This document shows, one piece after another, positions 1-8,437 of a stretch of 29,344 nt of DNA; position 1 is the first letter of the stretch, and each line of letters begins with the position of its first letter. Under the pieces are notes generated by a model that did not search any database, was not told the DNA's origin, and saw nothing but the letters and a program-made list of their open reading frames with translations. Source of the stretch: an uncultured bacterium (GTDB lineage: Bacteria; Cyanobacteriota; Vampirovibrionia; Gastranaerophilales; Gastranaerophilaceae). The position numbers and the translations under genes were made by a program. The DNA is taken from positions 1 through 29,344 of the forward strand of contig CABQIM010000010.1 of NCBI GenBank assembly GCA_902464375.1, written 5' to 3'.

Positions 1-56
1 AAATTATGTTTTTAGTTTTGTTATCAATTATTAGATTTTACTGACACAAAATTTCA

Positions 57-425
57 TTATTTCTTTTTACCTGCGATAGGTCCAGTCTTTTTACCACGTC
101 TAGTTCTTGCGTTAGTTTTTGTTCTTTGACCTCTGCAAGGAAGACCTCTTTTATGACGCATTCCTCTGTAAGAGTTGATTTCTTGAAGACGTTTAATATT
201 CATTGTAACTTCACGTCTTAAGTCACCTTCAATGTTGTATTCAGTTAACGCATTACGCAATTCTCTGATATCATCTTCTGTTAAATCATCGGTTCTTAAA
301 TCTGGAGAAATACCAGTTTTTTCAAGAATTTTTTTGCTTCTAGCAGGTCCTATACCGTAAATATAGGTTAAAGCGATTTCTAGTCTTTTGTTACGAGGTA
401 AGTCTACCCCAACTAATCTTGCCAT
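57..425 (-). CDS. rpsM: 30S ribosomal protein S13
   Basis: Ribosomal protein S13 sits in the head of the 30S subunit and contacts the P-site tRNA and the 50S bridge. The 122-residue product has the normal family length. It begins MARLVGVDLPRNKR and has the helix-two-turn-helix region YIYGIGPARSKKIL near residues 22-35. It ends in the basic Arg/Lys-rich tail (RGLPCRGQRTKTNARTRRGKK) that reaches the decoding centre. An AAAGGAAAG ribosome-binding site precedes the ATG. It follows rpmJ and infA on the same strand, the usual bacterial order. rpsK and rpoA would be expected beyond the left edge but are not visible. Confidence 0.98.
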   Translation of the reverse strand: MARLVGVDLPRNKRLEIALTYIYGIGPARSKKILEKTGISPDLRTDDLTEDDIRELRNALTEYNIEGDLRREVTMNIKRLQEINSYRGMRHKRGLPCRGQRTKTNARTRRGKKTGPIAGKKK

Positions 426-489
426 GTTTTCTTTCCTTTATGTTTTTGTACTTAACTTTTTGTTTAGTTTTAGGTTATTGCTTTTTGCT

Positions 490-553
490 GAGTAGTGAGA
501 AGTGAATAGTTAGAAATTGCCCAATCACTAATCACTGTTAACTCCTCACTAGC
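490..553. repeat. Imperfect palindrome between rpmJ and rpsM
   Basis: About 60 bp between rpmJ and rpsM are built from AGTGA and TCACT words. The outer arms TAGTGAG (493-499) and CTCACTA (545-551) are perfectly complementary, and weaker internal pairing is possible. The RNA could fold into a long hairpin inside the ribosomal transcript. It resembles a decayed dispersed intergenic repeat rather than a known ribosomal-protein regulatory site. Confidence 0.5.
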
Positions 554-667
554 TTAACCTTGTCTTTGTTTGTGCTTAGGGTTTTCGCAAATTACAGCAA
601 CTCTGCCTTTTCTTTTGATAACCTTGCATTTGTCGCACATAGGTTTTACTGATGATCTTGTTTTCAT
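554..667 (-). CDS. rpmJ: 50S ribosomal protein L36
   Basis: L36 is the smallest 50S protein, a zinc-ribbon polypeptide that stabilises 23S rRNA. The reading frame is 37 codons, from ATG at 667 to TAA at 554-556. It encodes MKTRSSVKPMCDKC, then a basic stretch KVIKRKGRVAVIC, and ends ENPKHKQRQG. The zinc ligands are present as C11, C14 and C27 with a terminal His (H32), the C-type (zinc-binding) form of L36. An AAAGGA ribosome-binding site lies about 8 nt upstream. It sits between infA and rpsM, as in cyanobacteria and many other bacteria. Confidence 0.97.
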   Translation of the reverse strand: MKTRSSVKPMCDKCKVIKRKGRVAVICENPKHKQRQG

Positions 668-705
668 TGTTTTTTCCTTTATATTTATCTAACTTGTACT
701 TTTAA

Positions 706-921
706 CTATTTTAAACGGAAGGTAATTCTTCCCTTTGATAAATCATACGGTGTCATTTCTACTTTTACTCTGTCACCAGGTAAGATTCTTATAAAATTTT
801 TGCGGATTTTTCCGGAAATGTGTGCCAAAATTTCATGATCATTTTCCAATTTAACTCTGAACATCGCGTTCGGCATGGATTCCAAAATTGTTCCTTCGAT
901 TTCTATAACGTCTTTTGCCAT
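706..921 (-). CDS. infA: Translation initiation factor IF-1
   Basis: IF-1 binds the A site of the 30S subunit during initiation. The 71-residue product has family-typical length and the whole OB fold. It opens MAKDVIEIEGTILESMPNAM, has the central LENDHEILAHISGKIRKN segment, and closes with RILPGDRVKVEMTPYDLSKG then RITFRLK. An AGAGG site about 6 nt before the ATG sets the start. It leads the infA-rpmJ-rpsM group. The genes usual upstream (secY, adk, map) are absent and ychF lies divergently instead, so this is the start of a transcription unit here. Confidence 0.98.
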   Translation of the reverse strand: MAKDVIEIEGTILESMPNAMFRVKLENDHEILAHISGKIRKNFIRILPGDRVKVEMTPYDLSKGRITFRLK

Positions 922-1251
922 TATTTTCCTCTATTTTTCGGCTGTCAATTTTGCTAATTTTATAGCATTATAATTAATGATACTTGCTAAAATTCTGAAT
1001 GCAAGCAATTCTATTATATTTTCACCGTTTATGTAAAGATTTGTTACTAATTGTTTTTTAAATATTAGGTTACATATAATATATCTTTAATCATGACAAA
1101 AATTCCTTTTCTAAAGGGTTTTTAAAATATCTGCTATTTTTAAACAACTCCTTTATTATAAAAACAAGCGCAATAAAAATCTAAAACTTTTTCTCAAATT
1201 TGTTTATTATATAATAGAGAAAATGATTAATTATTTGAAAGGGATTATATT
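922..1251. promoter_or_regulatory. Divergent promoter region between infA and ychF
   Basis: This 330-base, strongly AT-rich gap holds no credible gene. On the minus strand a TATAAT hexamer at 967-972 could serve as -10 for infA, with a poor -35. On the plus strand TATAAT at 1210-1215 sits about 36 bases before the ychF ATG, followed by a GAAAGGG ribosome-binding site. I see no riboswitch or terminator fold between them. The promoter calls rest on the -10 elements only. Confidence 0.4.
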
Positions 1252-2349
1252 ATGTTAAGAGCCGGAATAGTAGGACTTCCAAATGTTGGAAAATCAACTT
1301 TGTTTAATGCACTAACTGCTACAAAAAATGCACAGAGTGCAAATTATCCGTTTTGTACAATTGAGCCGAACGTAGGTGTAGTAGTTGTACCGGATGAAAG
1401 ATTACAAATATTATCTGATTTATGCAAAGCAAAAGAAATCATTCCAACCGTCATAGAATTTGTTGACATTGCAGGACTTGTAAAAGGTGCAAGTAAGGGT
1501 GAAGGATTGGGAAACCAATTCTTGCACAACATTAGAGAAGTTGACGCTATTATTCAAGTTGTAAGATGTTTTGATGACGAAAACACTATCCACGTTGAAG
1601 GTAAAGTTGACCCAATTTCTGACATTGAAACAATTAATACAGAATTGGCATTAGCAGATTTAGCTTCTGTAGAAAGACGTTTACAAAGGATTTCTAAACA
1701 AGCTAAGGGCGGAGATAAAGAAGCTGTTTTGGAAGCTAACGCTTTAGAAAAACTTACTCCTCTTTTGAGCAATGGCACTTTCATCAAACTTGAAGACCAC
1801 TTTAACGAGGACGAAATTAATGCAATTAAGCCGTTGAATTTGATGTCTGTTAAACCTGTAATCTATTGCGCGAATGTTTCTGAATTCGACTTAAAATCCG
1901 GAAATGACTACACTAAACGAGTAGAAGAATACGCTAGCACACATGGCGCACAAACGGTTATTATTTGTGCAAGAATCGAAGAAGAACTCGTTGAACTTGG
2001 CGAAGAAGGGGCTAAAGAATATTTGGAAGAACTTGGAGTCCAAGATAGCGGTATCAACAAGATGATTAAATCAGTTTACAAATTATTGAACTTAATCACA
2101 TTTATAACTGCCGGAGAAAAGGAAGTTCATGCTTGGACAATTACAGAAGGTACAAAAGCACCTCAAGCTGCCGGTGTAATTCACACTGACTTTGAAAAAG
2201 GTTTCATCAGAGCTGAAGTTACAGGATATCAGGATTTTGTAGACAACGGTTCTTATACTGCTTGCAAAGACAAAGGTGTTACAAGACTTGAAGGCAAAGA
2301 TTATGTAATGCAAGATGGCGATATTGTTCACTTTAGATTTGCTGTGTAG
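1252..2349 (+). CDS. ychF: Ribosome-binding ATPase YchF/OLA1
   Basis: YchF is a conserved P-loop ATPase of the Obg superfamily that binds ribosomes and is linked to oxidative stress and translation start-site choice. The 365-residue product has normal length. The Walker A motif GLPNVGKST is at residues 8-16 and the switch II motif DIAG at 72-75. The specificity motif reads NVSE where GTPases have NKxD; this is the family's hallmark and explains its ATP preference. Cys35, in the NYPFC context known as redox-sensitive in the E. coli protein, is present. A coiled-coil insertion is followed by a C-terminal TGS domain at about 280-365. The start is fixed by GAAAGGG. Confidence 0.98.
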   Translation: MLRAGIVGLPNVGKSTLFNALTATKNAQSANYPFCTIEPNVGVVVVPDERLQILSDLCKAKEIIPTVIEFVDIAGLVKGASKGEGLGNQFLHNIREVDAIIQVVRCFDDENTIHVEGKVDPISDIETINTELALADLASVERRLQRISKQAKGGDKEAVLEANALEKLTPLLSNGTFIKLEDHFNEDEINAIKPLNLMSVKPVIYCANVSEFDLKSGNDYTKRVEEYASTHGAQTVIICARIEEELVELGEEGAKEYLEELGVQDSGINKMIKSVYKLLNLITFITAGEKEVHAWTITEGTKAPQAAGVIHTDFEKGFIRAEVTGYQDFVDNGSYTACKDKGVTRLEGKDYVMQDGDIVHFRFAV

Positions 2350-2410
2350 AATACATTTGGGCTAGACTCTACTTCTTAAAAAAGAATAATAAAGCGAAAA
2401 GGACTAGAAT

Positions 2411-3505
2411 ATGGACAAAGTATTATCAGATAAAATTAACATTCTAAAAGCGTTAGCAATAATTCTTGTAGTATCAGGGCATTTGGAATTTCGTTTTTTT
2501 GATATGTTTCCACCATATTCATTTCAATTAGCGTTATTTTTCTTTATATCCGGAATGTTATTTAAGGATAAATACTTAGATAATGTTTTGGAATATGTTA
2601 AGCGTAGAGTTAAGAGCCTTTTGGTTTTATATTTTCTATATTCTGCATTTTATGCAGTTGTTACCATTGGACTAGAAAAACTTACCGGCAAGTTTTGGGG
2701 AATGGAGCTTAGTCTTAAAAACTTTTTTGTGACACCATTTTTGAACGGACATCAGTTTGATTTGTCTTGTCCTATGTGGTTTGTACCACAATTATTTATC
2801 ACAATGATTGTATTTTTATTCCTGCAAAGACAATTTAGAGGGATAAATAAAAAAGAAGATGAGAGAGTAAAAGCAATTTTCTATTTTACAATTGGCTTTG
2901 CAGCAATTCCGTTAGCAAAAATGTTCCCAGTAACTCCGGTTTTTCTGGTTTTAATTAGAACAATGTTTTCACTTTTGTTTGTATACTTGGGGCATTTTTA
3001 TATAAAAAAAATTCACAACAACTACAATATTTTTACTCCAAAAATTTTAGGTATAGTAATTTGTATCCAAGCAATATTGTGGCATTTTAACAGAGATTTT
3101 ACACCAGAACACGGTATCGGATTAAGCTACGTTCTTGTTTGGGCAAGATTTGATAACCAATTAATAGTCCCAGTATTAACAAGTATTACAGGGATTTGGT
3201 TCTCATTATTTTTCGTGGAAGTTGCTTATAATTATATAAAAGATATAAAATTCGTAAAAATGATAGGCGAAAATACTTATCACATTATGGCAAATCACTT
3301 ATTTGTTATGTATATAATTACTGCAATTATTTTTAAAATAAATGGTATTCCACTATGCATAAGAAATCTACATAATATTTATTGGATTTATAATCCGATT
3401 CAGAATACGTACTTGTACTTTGTAATAACAATGATTGCAACAACTTATATTGGAGAAGATTTACGAACAATCAAGAAAAAAATCCCCCTTGTTAAAGACC
3501 TATAA
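2411..3505 (+). CDS. Acyltransferase-3 family membrane O-acyltransferase
   Basis: This is a polytopic membrane protein of the acyltransferase-3 family (PF01757 type), which moves acyl groups onto cell-surface glycans or lipids. The 364 residues include about ten hydrophobic helices. The family's N-terminal pattern is clear: KINILKALAIILVVSGH with the likely catalytic His24, then a hydrophobic helix ending FFFISGMLF. It starts 61 bases after ychF with an AAAAGGA site, so it may be co-transcribed, although the functions are unrelated. The acceptor cannot be told from sequence. The C-terminus is short and has no SGNH domain. Confidence 0.85.
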   Translation: MDKVLSDKINILKALAIILVVSGHLEFRFFDMFPPYSFQLALFFFISGMLFKDKYLDNVLEYVKRRVKSLLVLYFLYSAFYAVVTIGLEKLTGKFWGMELSLKNFFVTPFLNGHQFDLSCPMWFVPQLFITMIVFLFLQRQFRGINKKEDERVKAIFYFTIGFAAIPLAKMFPVTPVFLVLIRTMFSLLFVYLGHFYIKKIHNNYNIFTPKILGIVICIQAILWHFNRDFTPEHGIGLSYVLVWARFDNQLIVPVLTSITGIWFSLFFVEVAYNYIKDIKFVKMIGENTYHIMANHLFVMYIITAIIFKINGIPLCIRNLHNIYWIYNPIQNTYLYFVITMIATTYIGEDLRTIKKKIPLVKDL

Positions 3506-3530
3506 ATACATATAAGTCCACTAAAAGAGT

Positions 3531-3566
3531 TTGACAATAGATTTAATTTGACGTTAAATAAAAACT
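3531..3566 (+). promoter_or_regulatory. Promoter of trkA, apparently leaderless
   Basis: A consensus -35 TTGACA (3531-3536), a 17-base spacer and a -10 TTAAAT (3554-3559) end only 7 bases before the trkA ATG. Transcription would start at or within a base or two of the start codon. No Shine-Dalgarno sequence is visible upstream of the ATG. Confidence 0.55.
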
Positions 3567-4910
3567 ATGAAGATAATTATTTTCGGAGCAAATGAACTCG
3601 GTTCTATGATTGCTTCTGAGCTATATACTGAAAATGATATTACCGTAATTGATGATGAACGATATAAAACAGACGTTTTTAACAAATTGGATGTTGGTTT
3701 TGTATCCGGCAATGCGTCTAATATAGAAGTTTTAAGACAGGCTTCCATAAAAAATGCTGATGTTTTTATTGCCTGCACATCATCCGACGAATTGAATATT
3801 GTCGCTTGCTTAACAGCTAAAAGAATTAGTACGGTAAAAACTATTTGCTTTGTTAGAAAAGAAGAGTATAAATACTCATTAGGTTTAGCTAAAGATGCAG
3901 AATACAATTGCGACTTCTATATAGATAACGTTATTTGGCCAGAAGAACTTTTAACCCAAGAAATATTTAGAATTATTACTGTAGCTAAAGCTCTTGATGT
4001 TGAACATTTTGCAGACGGTAGAGCAAGACTTTTGGAATACAAAATTGCAAAAAATTCCATTCTGGTTAATCAAATGGTTAAGAATTGTGATTTCCCTAAA
4101 GATACTGTAATTGTCGGAATTACGAGAAATTCAGAATTATTTATACCAAATGGTGAAACAGTTTTACACGAAGATGACAAAGTCATTTTTATGGGATTAT
4201 CAAACTCCTTAGATATTTTAGCCGGTAAATTTTTCCACGAAAAAGAATTTGTAAAAAATGTTGCCATTATTGGTGGCGGGAATGTAGGATTAAAATTAGC
4301 TAAAAATCTTGAAGATTTAAAATTAAACTTAAAGATTATTGAAAAAGACCCTGCAAGATGTGAATACTTATCACAAGAACTTAATAACACATTGATTATT
4401 AATGGTGACGGCACAGATTTGGAATTACTGAACGAAGAAGATATCGCAGCTTCGGATGTCGTTGTTAGTGTTACGAATAATGATGAAAAGAACTTGCTTT
4501 GTTCTTTGTTAGTAAAACATATGGGCGCAACGAGAGTAATTTCAAGAGTTTCTAAGAATACCAATGTAGAACTTTTTGAACGTGTCGGAATTGATATTGC
4601 AATATCTTCTAAAACCGCATCTTTGAATGAAATTAAAAATAATATAAAAGAAACCAATATTGGTATTTTAGCAACAGTTGAACAAGGCAAAGGAGAAGTC
4701 CTTGTTATTGAAATACCTGATAATTTTCAGACAAAAAAAATTATGGAATTAAGGTTACCAACAAAAGCAATTGTTGGAGTTATTCAGCGTAGAAAAAGAA
4801 TCATTATTCCAAATGGTGCAACTCAAATTATGAGCGGAGATAATTTGATTATATTTACAACAAGCGAAAACGCTCCGATTATTAAAAATTTCTTTGAGGA
4901 AATTGAATGA
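3567..4910 (+). CDS. trkA: Trk potassium uptake regulatory subunit TrkA
   Basis: TrkA is the cytoplasmic nucleotide-binding ring that gates the TrkH potassium channel in response to NAD(H) or adenine nucleotides. The 447-residue product has the full tandem architecture: Rossmann TrkA_N domain 1 from residue 1 (FGANELGS, a variant of GxGxxG), a TrkA_C domain at about 140-220, Rossmann domain 2 from about 228 (IIGGGNVG), and a second TrkA_C at about 370-447. The acidic ribose-binding ends of strand 2 are seen as VIDDE and IIEKD. The stop overlaps the trkH start in ATGA, implying translational coupling. The start has no ribosome-binding site. Confidence 0.95.
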   Translation: MKIIIFGANELGSMIASELYTENDITVIDDERYKTDVFNKLDVGFVSGNASNIEVLRQASIKNADVFIACTSSDELNIVACLTAKRISTVKTICFVRKEEYKYSLGLAKDAEYNCDFYIDNVIWPEELLTQEIFRIITVAKALDVEHFADGRARLLEYKIAKNSILVNQMVKNCDFPKDTVIVGITRNSELFIPNGETVLHEDDKVIFMGLSNSLDILAGKFFHEKEFVKNVAIIGGGNVGLKLAKNLEDLKLNLKIIEKDPARCEYLSQELNNTLIINGDGTDLELLNEEDIAASDVVVSVTNNDEKNLLCSLLVKHMGATRVISRVSKNTNVELFERVGIDIAISSKTASLNEIKNNIKETNIGILATVEQGKGEVLVIEIPDNFQTKKIMELRLPTKAIVGVIQRRKRIIIPNGATQIMSGDNLIIFTTSENAPIIKNFFEEIE

Positions 4911-6370
4911 GATTAACATATATAGCATATTCGTTCAGTTTAACTATAATGTATTTTAGCTTCGTGCTTTTACTTCCGATTTTAATTGCTTTGTATTATC
5001 ACGAGATAAATGCAATATTCCCATTCTTGATATCAGCAGCTACAGCTTTAATGATATCCGTTACTTTAAAAAAACTTGTTCCTGGTGTTTCTCAAATAAA
5101 AAGCATTAATGATATCAAGAAATCAGAAGGTTTGTGTGTTGTATCTTTTTCTTGGATTTTCGCAGCAATAATAGCAGCTATACCGTATTTATTTTTTGGC
5201 ATTTGCCCTATTGATGCATTGTTTGAAGCAACATCCGGAATTACAACAACAGGTGCTACTATTTTAACAAATTTTGATTACCCAAATGCTCTATTCTTTT
5301 GGCGTTCTTTTACACAATGGTTAGGCGGCATGGGAATTATCGTCCTGTTTATTGCAATATTGCCGCAGTTTGCTATTGCCGGTCGTCAAATGTTTTTTGC
5401 CGAAGCCCCGGGGCCTACAGAAGAAAAATTCACACCAAGAATTAAAAGTACCGCTGCGGCTTTATGGAAAGTTTATGCCGGACTTACAGTATTTGAAATT
5501 ATTTTATTAAAATTAAACGGTATGACCAGTTTTGGTGCAATTTGCGTTTCTTTTTCTTCAATATCTGGTGGGGGGTTATCACCTTACAGTCAAAGTATGG
5601 TTGGAATATCTATTCCACTTTTGTGGATAATCTCTTATTTTATGTTTTTTGCCGGTTCAAGTTTTAACTTACAATATAAAGTTTGGACAAAATTTAATCC
5701 GTTATTATTATTCAAAAACGAAGAATTCAAAGTTTATTTTTCAGCAGTAATGTTAATTGCAATTCTTTTAAGCTTTTCATTATTTTTTAATATGAATTAT
5801 AGTTTTACGAACAGTATTAGTCACGCATTTTTCCAAGTTACTTCAATGGCATCATCGACAGGTTTTTGTAGTGTTGATTATGCAAAATGGGATTATGTAA
5901 GTAAACTTCTTTTATTCTCAATTATGTTATTCGGAAGTTGCGCAAGCTCTGCCGGTGGGGGATTAAAAGTTGCAAGATGGCTTTTAGTATTCAAAGTTAT
6001 GAAAACAGAAATGTTAAAAATTTTACATCCAAAAGCAGTTTGCAATATCAAGGTCGGTAATTATTCTGTGCCAAAAGAAGTTATTGACCAAACTTTAATG
6101 TTTGTAACATTCTATTTTGCAACAATAGCTCTTTCTGCATTTTCAATCGGAGCAATTGAACATAATACAACAATTGCAATTACTGGTACTGTGAGTTCAA
6201 TCGGAAATATTGGTGCGGCATTTGGAAAACTATGCGCACTAGAATCATTTGCACCACTACATTGCGGGACCAAAATGATAATTATTTTTAATATGATGTT
6301 CGGCAGATTGGAATTAATTCCATTTTTAGTTTTGTTCCAAAAAGATTTTTGGACGCTACGTATGAAGTAA
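4907..6370 (+). CDS. trkH: Trk potassium uptake channel subunit TrkH
   Basis: TrkH is the inner-membrane potassium-translocating subunit, related to KcsA-type channels by fourfold repetition of a helix-pore-helix unit. All four pore loops can be found in the 487 residues: TSGITTTGAT, SSISGGGLSP, SMASSTGFCSVD and SSIGNIGAAFG. The strongly conserved WRSFTQWLGGMGI segment follows the first loop. The length matches the family. The gene overlaps trkA by 4 bases, so the two subunits should be made together. The next gene is 139 bases away, beyond a palindromic repeat. Confidence 0.97.
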   Translation: MRLTYIAYSFSLTIMYFSFVLLLPILIALYYHEINAIFPFLISAATALMISVTLKKLVPGVSQIKSINDIKKSEGLCVVSFSWIFAAIIAAIPYLFFGICPIDALFEATSGITTTGATILTNFDYPNALFFWRSFTQWLGGMGIIVLFIAILPQFAIAGRQMFFAEAPGPTEEKFTPRIKSTAAALWKVYAGLTVFEIILLKLNGMTSFGAICVSFSSISGGGLSPYSQSMVGISIPLLWIISYFMFFAGSSFNLQYKVWTKFNPLLLFKNEEFKVYFSAVMLIAILLSFSLFFNMNYSFTNSISHAFFQVTSMASSTGFCSVDYAKWDYVSKLLLFSIMLFGSCASSAGGGLKVARWLLVFKVMKTEMLKILHPKAVCNIKVGNYSVPKEVIDQTLMFVTFYFATIALSAFSIGAIEHNTTIAITGTVSSIGNIGAAFGKLCALESFAPLHCGTKMIIIFNMMFGRLELIPFLVLFQKDFWTLRMK

Positions 6371-6380
6371 CTCATATATA

Positions 6381-6450
6381 CCCTCGCCCCTTGTGGGAGA
6401 GGGAGCAGTCGTGTGAACGTTAGTGAACTACGAATGCGGGTGAGGGGTTT
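6381..6450. repeat. Palindromic intergenic repeat with CCCTC/GAGGG ends
   Basis: About 65 bp between trkH and def has inverted ends: ACCCTCGCCCC on the left and GGGTGAGGGG on the right. An internal GAACGTTAGTGAACTAC segment lies between them. It is much more GC-rich than its surroundings. The ends resemble those of the longer element at 23411-23535. This is a REP- or MITE-like dispersed element; its right arm plus TTTT could also act as a terminator for trkH. Confidence 0.6.
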
Positions 6451-6509
6451 TATAAATTTTAGCCGTCACTATATTTTTATGTTAAAATCATCTTAAAGAG
6501 GTTAAATTT

Positions 6510-7121
6510 ATGTCAATAAAAAAAGTTGTAAGATATGGCGAACCGTCTTTAAGACAACCGTCAAAAGAGGTTCATAAAGTTTCTCAAAAAATAAAAAATC
6601 TTGTTGCAGATTTATTGGATACAATGTATGCCCAAAATGGTGTCGGACTTGCTGCACCACAGATTGGGGAAAATTACAGAGTGTTCGTAATTGATGTTTC
6701 TACCGGCAATGAACCGCTTAATCCTATGGTTTTTATTAATCCTAAAATTATTAAAAAATCAGGTGCTGTAATTAGTCATGAAGGTTGCTTAAGTTTTCCG
6801 GAAGCATTTACTGATGTAAGAAGATATGCAAATGTAATGATTAAAGCGCTCGATAGGAATGGTCGCTCTTTCGTATTGGAAGCTAAAGATGGTACACTTT
6901 TGGCTCGAGCTATTCAACACGAGTTTGATCACTTGGATGGTATTTTATTCATTGACCACGTGATAAATCGTTTTGAAGCGGAAGAAGTTTTGAAAAAGAA
7001 TAATCTTCCGGATATTCAGCTTGATAAAATATTAGAAGAACCGGAACTTGCTGAACAAATAGAAGTTCTTTTGAAAGAAAAAGTTGAAAACGAAAAGTCT
7101 GAAAATTCAGAAAAAGAATAA
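6510..7121 (+). CDS. def: Peptide deformylase
   Basis: Peptide deformylase removes the N-formyl group from nascent proteins using a metal ion. All three motifs are present: GVGLAAPQI (44-52), EGCLS (91-95, with metal ligand Cys93) and HEFDH (137-141, with ligands His137 and His141 and catalytic Glu138). The core ends near residue 170. An acidic, Lys/Glu-rich tail of about 30 residues follows and makes the protein slightly long at 203. An AAAGAGG site precedes the ATG. It stands in the common def-fmt neighbourhood, with one small gene between. Confidence 0.98.
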   Translation: MSIKKVVRYGEPSLRQPSKEVHKVSQKIKNLVADLLDTMYAQNGVGLAAPQIGENYRVFVIDVSTGNEPLNPMVFINPKIIKKSGAVISHEGCLSFPEAFTDVRRYANVMIKALDRNGRSFVLEAKDGTLLARAIQHEFDHLDGILFIDHVINRFEAEEVLKKNNLPDIQLDKILEEPELAEQIEVLLKEKVENEKSENSEKE

Positions 7122-7135
7122 AACAAGGAGAGGCT

Positions 7136-7396
7136 ATGAAGGTTTCTGCAATAAGTTTTCAAGGTGATTTGACAAAAGGGAGAAAAAAATTTGAAAAACT
7201 CCCTCTTATTGAGCAAATAGCATTAAAATCTAAGGAAAATGCAAGACAGAATTTTAATCAAACACATTTTCCGCCAATTCCGGAACAAAAAGGTGATTTA
7301 GCGGATTATGTGCGCCATATTGTTATGATGGAAAATATTGTTAAAAATAAAGCGAATGAAATATTTAAAAATGTTAGAAACGCATTAAAGATATAA
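7136..7396 (+). CDS. Small uncharacterised protein between def and fmt
   Basis: I do not recognise a family. The 86-residue basic protein begins MKVSAISFQG, a short N-terminus like those I recall on many Gastranaerophilales proteins. It continues as mostly charged helix, with a Pro-containing linker (FPPIPEQKGDL) near residues 44-54 and a C-terminal helix rich in Asn and Lys. There is no signal peptide or membrane segment. A strong AAGGAGAGG site 3-4 bases before the ATG and a 14-base gap from def make co-transcription with def likely. The function is unknown. Confidence 0.7.
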   Translation: MKVSAISFQGDLTKGRKKFEKLPLIEQIALKSKENARQNFNQTHFPPIPEQKGDLADYVRHIVMMENIVKNKANEIFKNVRNALKI

Positions 7397-7411
7397 TTTT
7401 AAATTTACAAA

Positions 7412-7436
7412 TGTAGGTCAGGCATTGTCTGACAAA
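7412..7436. repeat. Short TGTAGGTC hairpin repeat
   Basis: TGTAGGTC is followed by a small hairpin (GTCAGGC, loop ATT, GTCTGAC, with one G-T pair) just upstream of fmt. The opening TGTAGGTC and fold match the first hairpin of the larger repeat at 18987-19058, suggesting one repeat family. It lies between the 86-residue gene and fmt and may modulate read-through. Confidence 0.45.
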
Positions 7437-7464
7437 AGTTTTAATGTCACTTATAAGGAATTTT

Positions 7465-8382
7465 ATGATAAACATAGTATTTTTTGGAACTCCGGATATC
7501 GGATTAAAATCGTTAGAACATTTTTATAATTCTGATAAATTCAATGTTCAAGCAGTTGTAACACAACCCGATAAACCATCAGGTCGTGGACATAAATTAA
7601 CTCCAAGTCCGATTAAACAATTTGCGGTTGAACATAATATTCCTGTTTTTCAGCCAAAATCAATAAGAAAAGAACCGGAAGTTATTGAAGCATTAAAAAA
7701 TCTTGCTCCGGATTTTTTTGTTACATTTGCATTTGGACAAATTCTTTCACAAGAAGTTCTTGATATCCCAAAATTTGAAACAATAAATCTTCACGTATCA
7801 TTATTGCCAAAATATAGAGGTGCTAATCCAATTCAAAGAGCAATAATTAATGGCGATAAAGAAACCGGAATTTGCACTATGATTACAGAGCTAGGACTTG
7901 ACTGCGGTGATATTTGCATGAAATATCCGATTGAAATTACTCCTAACATGAATTGCGTGGAGTTGTTCGAACTTTGTGCTGCAAACTCTCCGGAACTATT
8001 GGAAAAAACATTAATCGGAATTAAGGAAGGAACTCTGAAGCCGGTTCTACAATGCGAAGAAGGGGTTTGTTTTGCAGACAAATTGCAAAAAGAAGAGTGT
8101 AAAATTGACTGGACAAAATCAGCACAGGAAATTCACAATCTGGTTCGTGGTGTATACAAATGTCCGGGAGCATTTTTTGATTACAATGGGAAAATTATAA
8201 AAGTTTTGGAAACAGAGCCATTAAATGAAAATATTAGTGGTGAACTAGGTGAATTTGTCAGATTTTCAAAATTCGGTATAGATGTAAAAACCGGTAGTGG
8301 AATTTTACGTTTGATTAAGGTTAAACCGGAAGGTAAAGGCGAAATGCTTGCTAGAGATTGGGCAAACGGAATTAAGCACTAA
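7465..8382 (+). CDS. fmt: Methionyl-tRNA formyltransferase
   Basis: This enzyme formylates initiator Met-tRNA using 10-formyl-tetrahydrofolate. The catalytic residues are in place: Asn108 and His110 in NLHVSLLPKYRG and Asp146 in ELGLDCGD. The folate-site loop SLLPKYRGANPIQRAI is complete, and a C-terminal Fmt_C OB domain covers roughly residues 205-300. I start at 7465, not the ATG at 7444, because AAGGA lies 5 bases before it and the product then begins MINIVFFGTPDIG like its homologues (305 residues). It pairs functionally with def upstream. Confidence 0.97.
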   Translation: MINIVFFGTPDIGLKSLEHFYNSDKFNVQAVVTQPDKPSGRGHKLTPSPIKQFAVEHNIPVFQPKSIRKEPEVIEALKNLAPDFFVTFAFGQILSQEVLDIPKFETINLHVSLLPKYRGANPIQRAIINGDKETGICTMITELGLDCGDICMKYPIEITPNMNCVELFELCAANSPELLEKTLIGIKEGTLKPVLQCEEGVCFADKLQKEECKIDWTKSAQEIHNLVRGVYKCPGAFFDYNGKIIKVLETEPLNENISGELGEFVRFSKFGIDVKTGSGILRLIKVKPEGKGEMLARDWANGIKH

Positions 8383-8437
8383 TACTCAAATGTTTTTAAG
8401 CAGAAGAACTTTCTATCTCTTATAAAGGGTAAAGGAA

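Noticed and set aside
4070..4690. Long open frame antisense to trkA (about 206 codons)
   Set aside because: It mirrors the real trkA frame, has a Ser/Phe/Leu-rich shadow composition and no ribosome-binding site; trkA on the other strand is certain.
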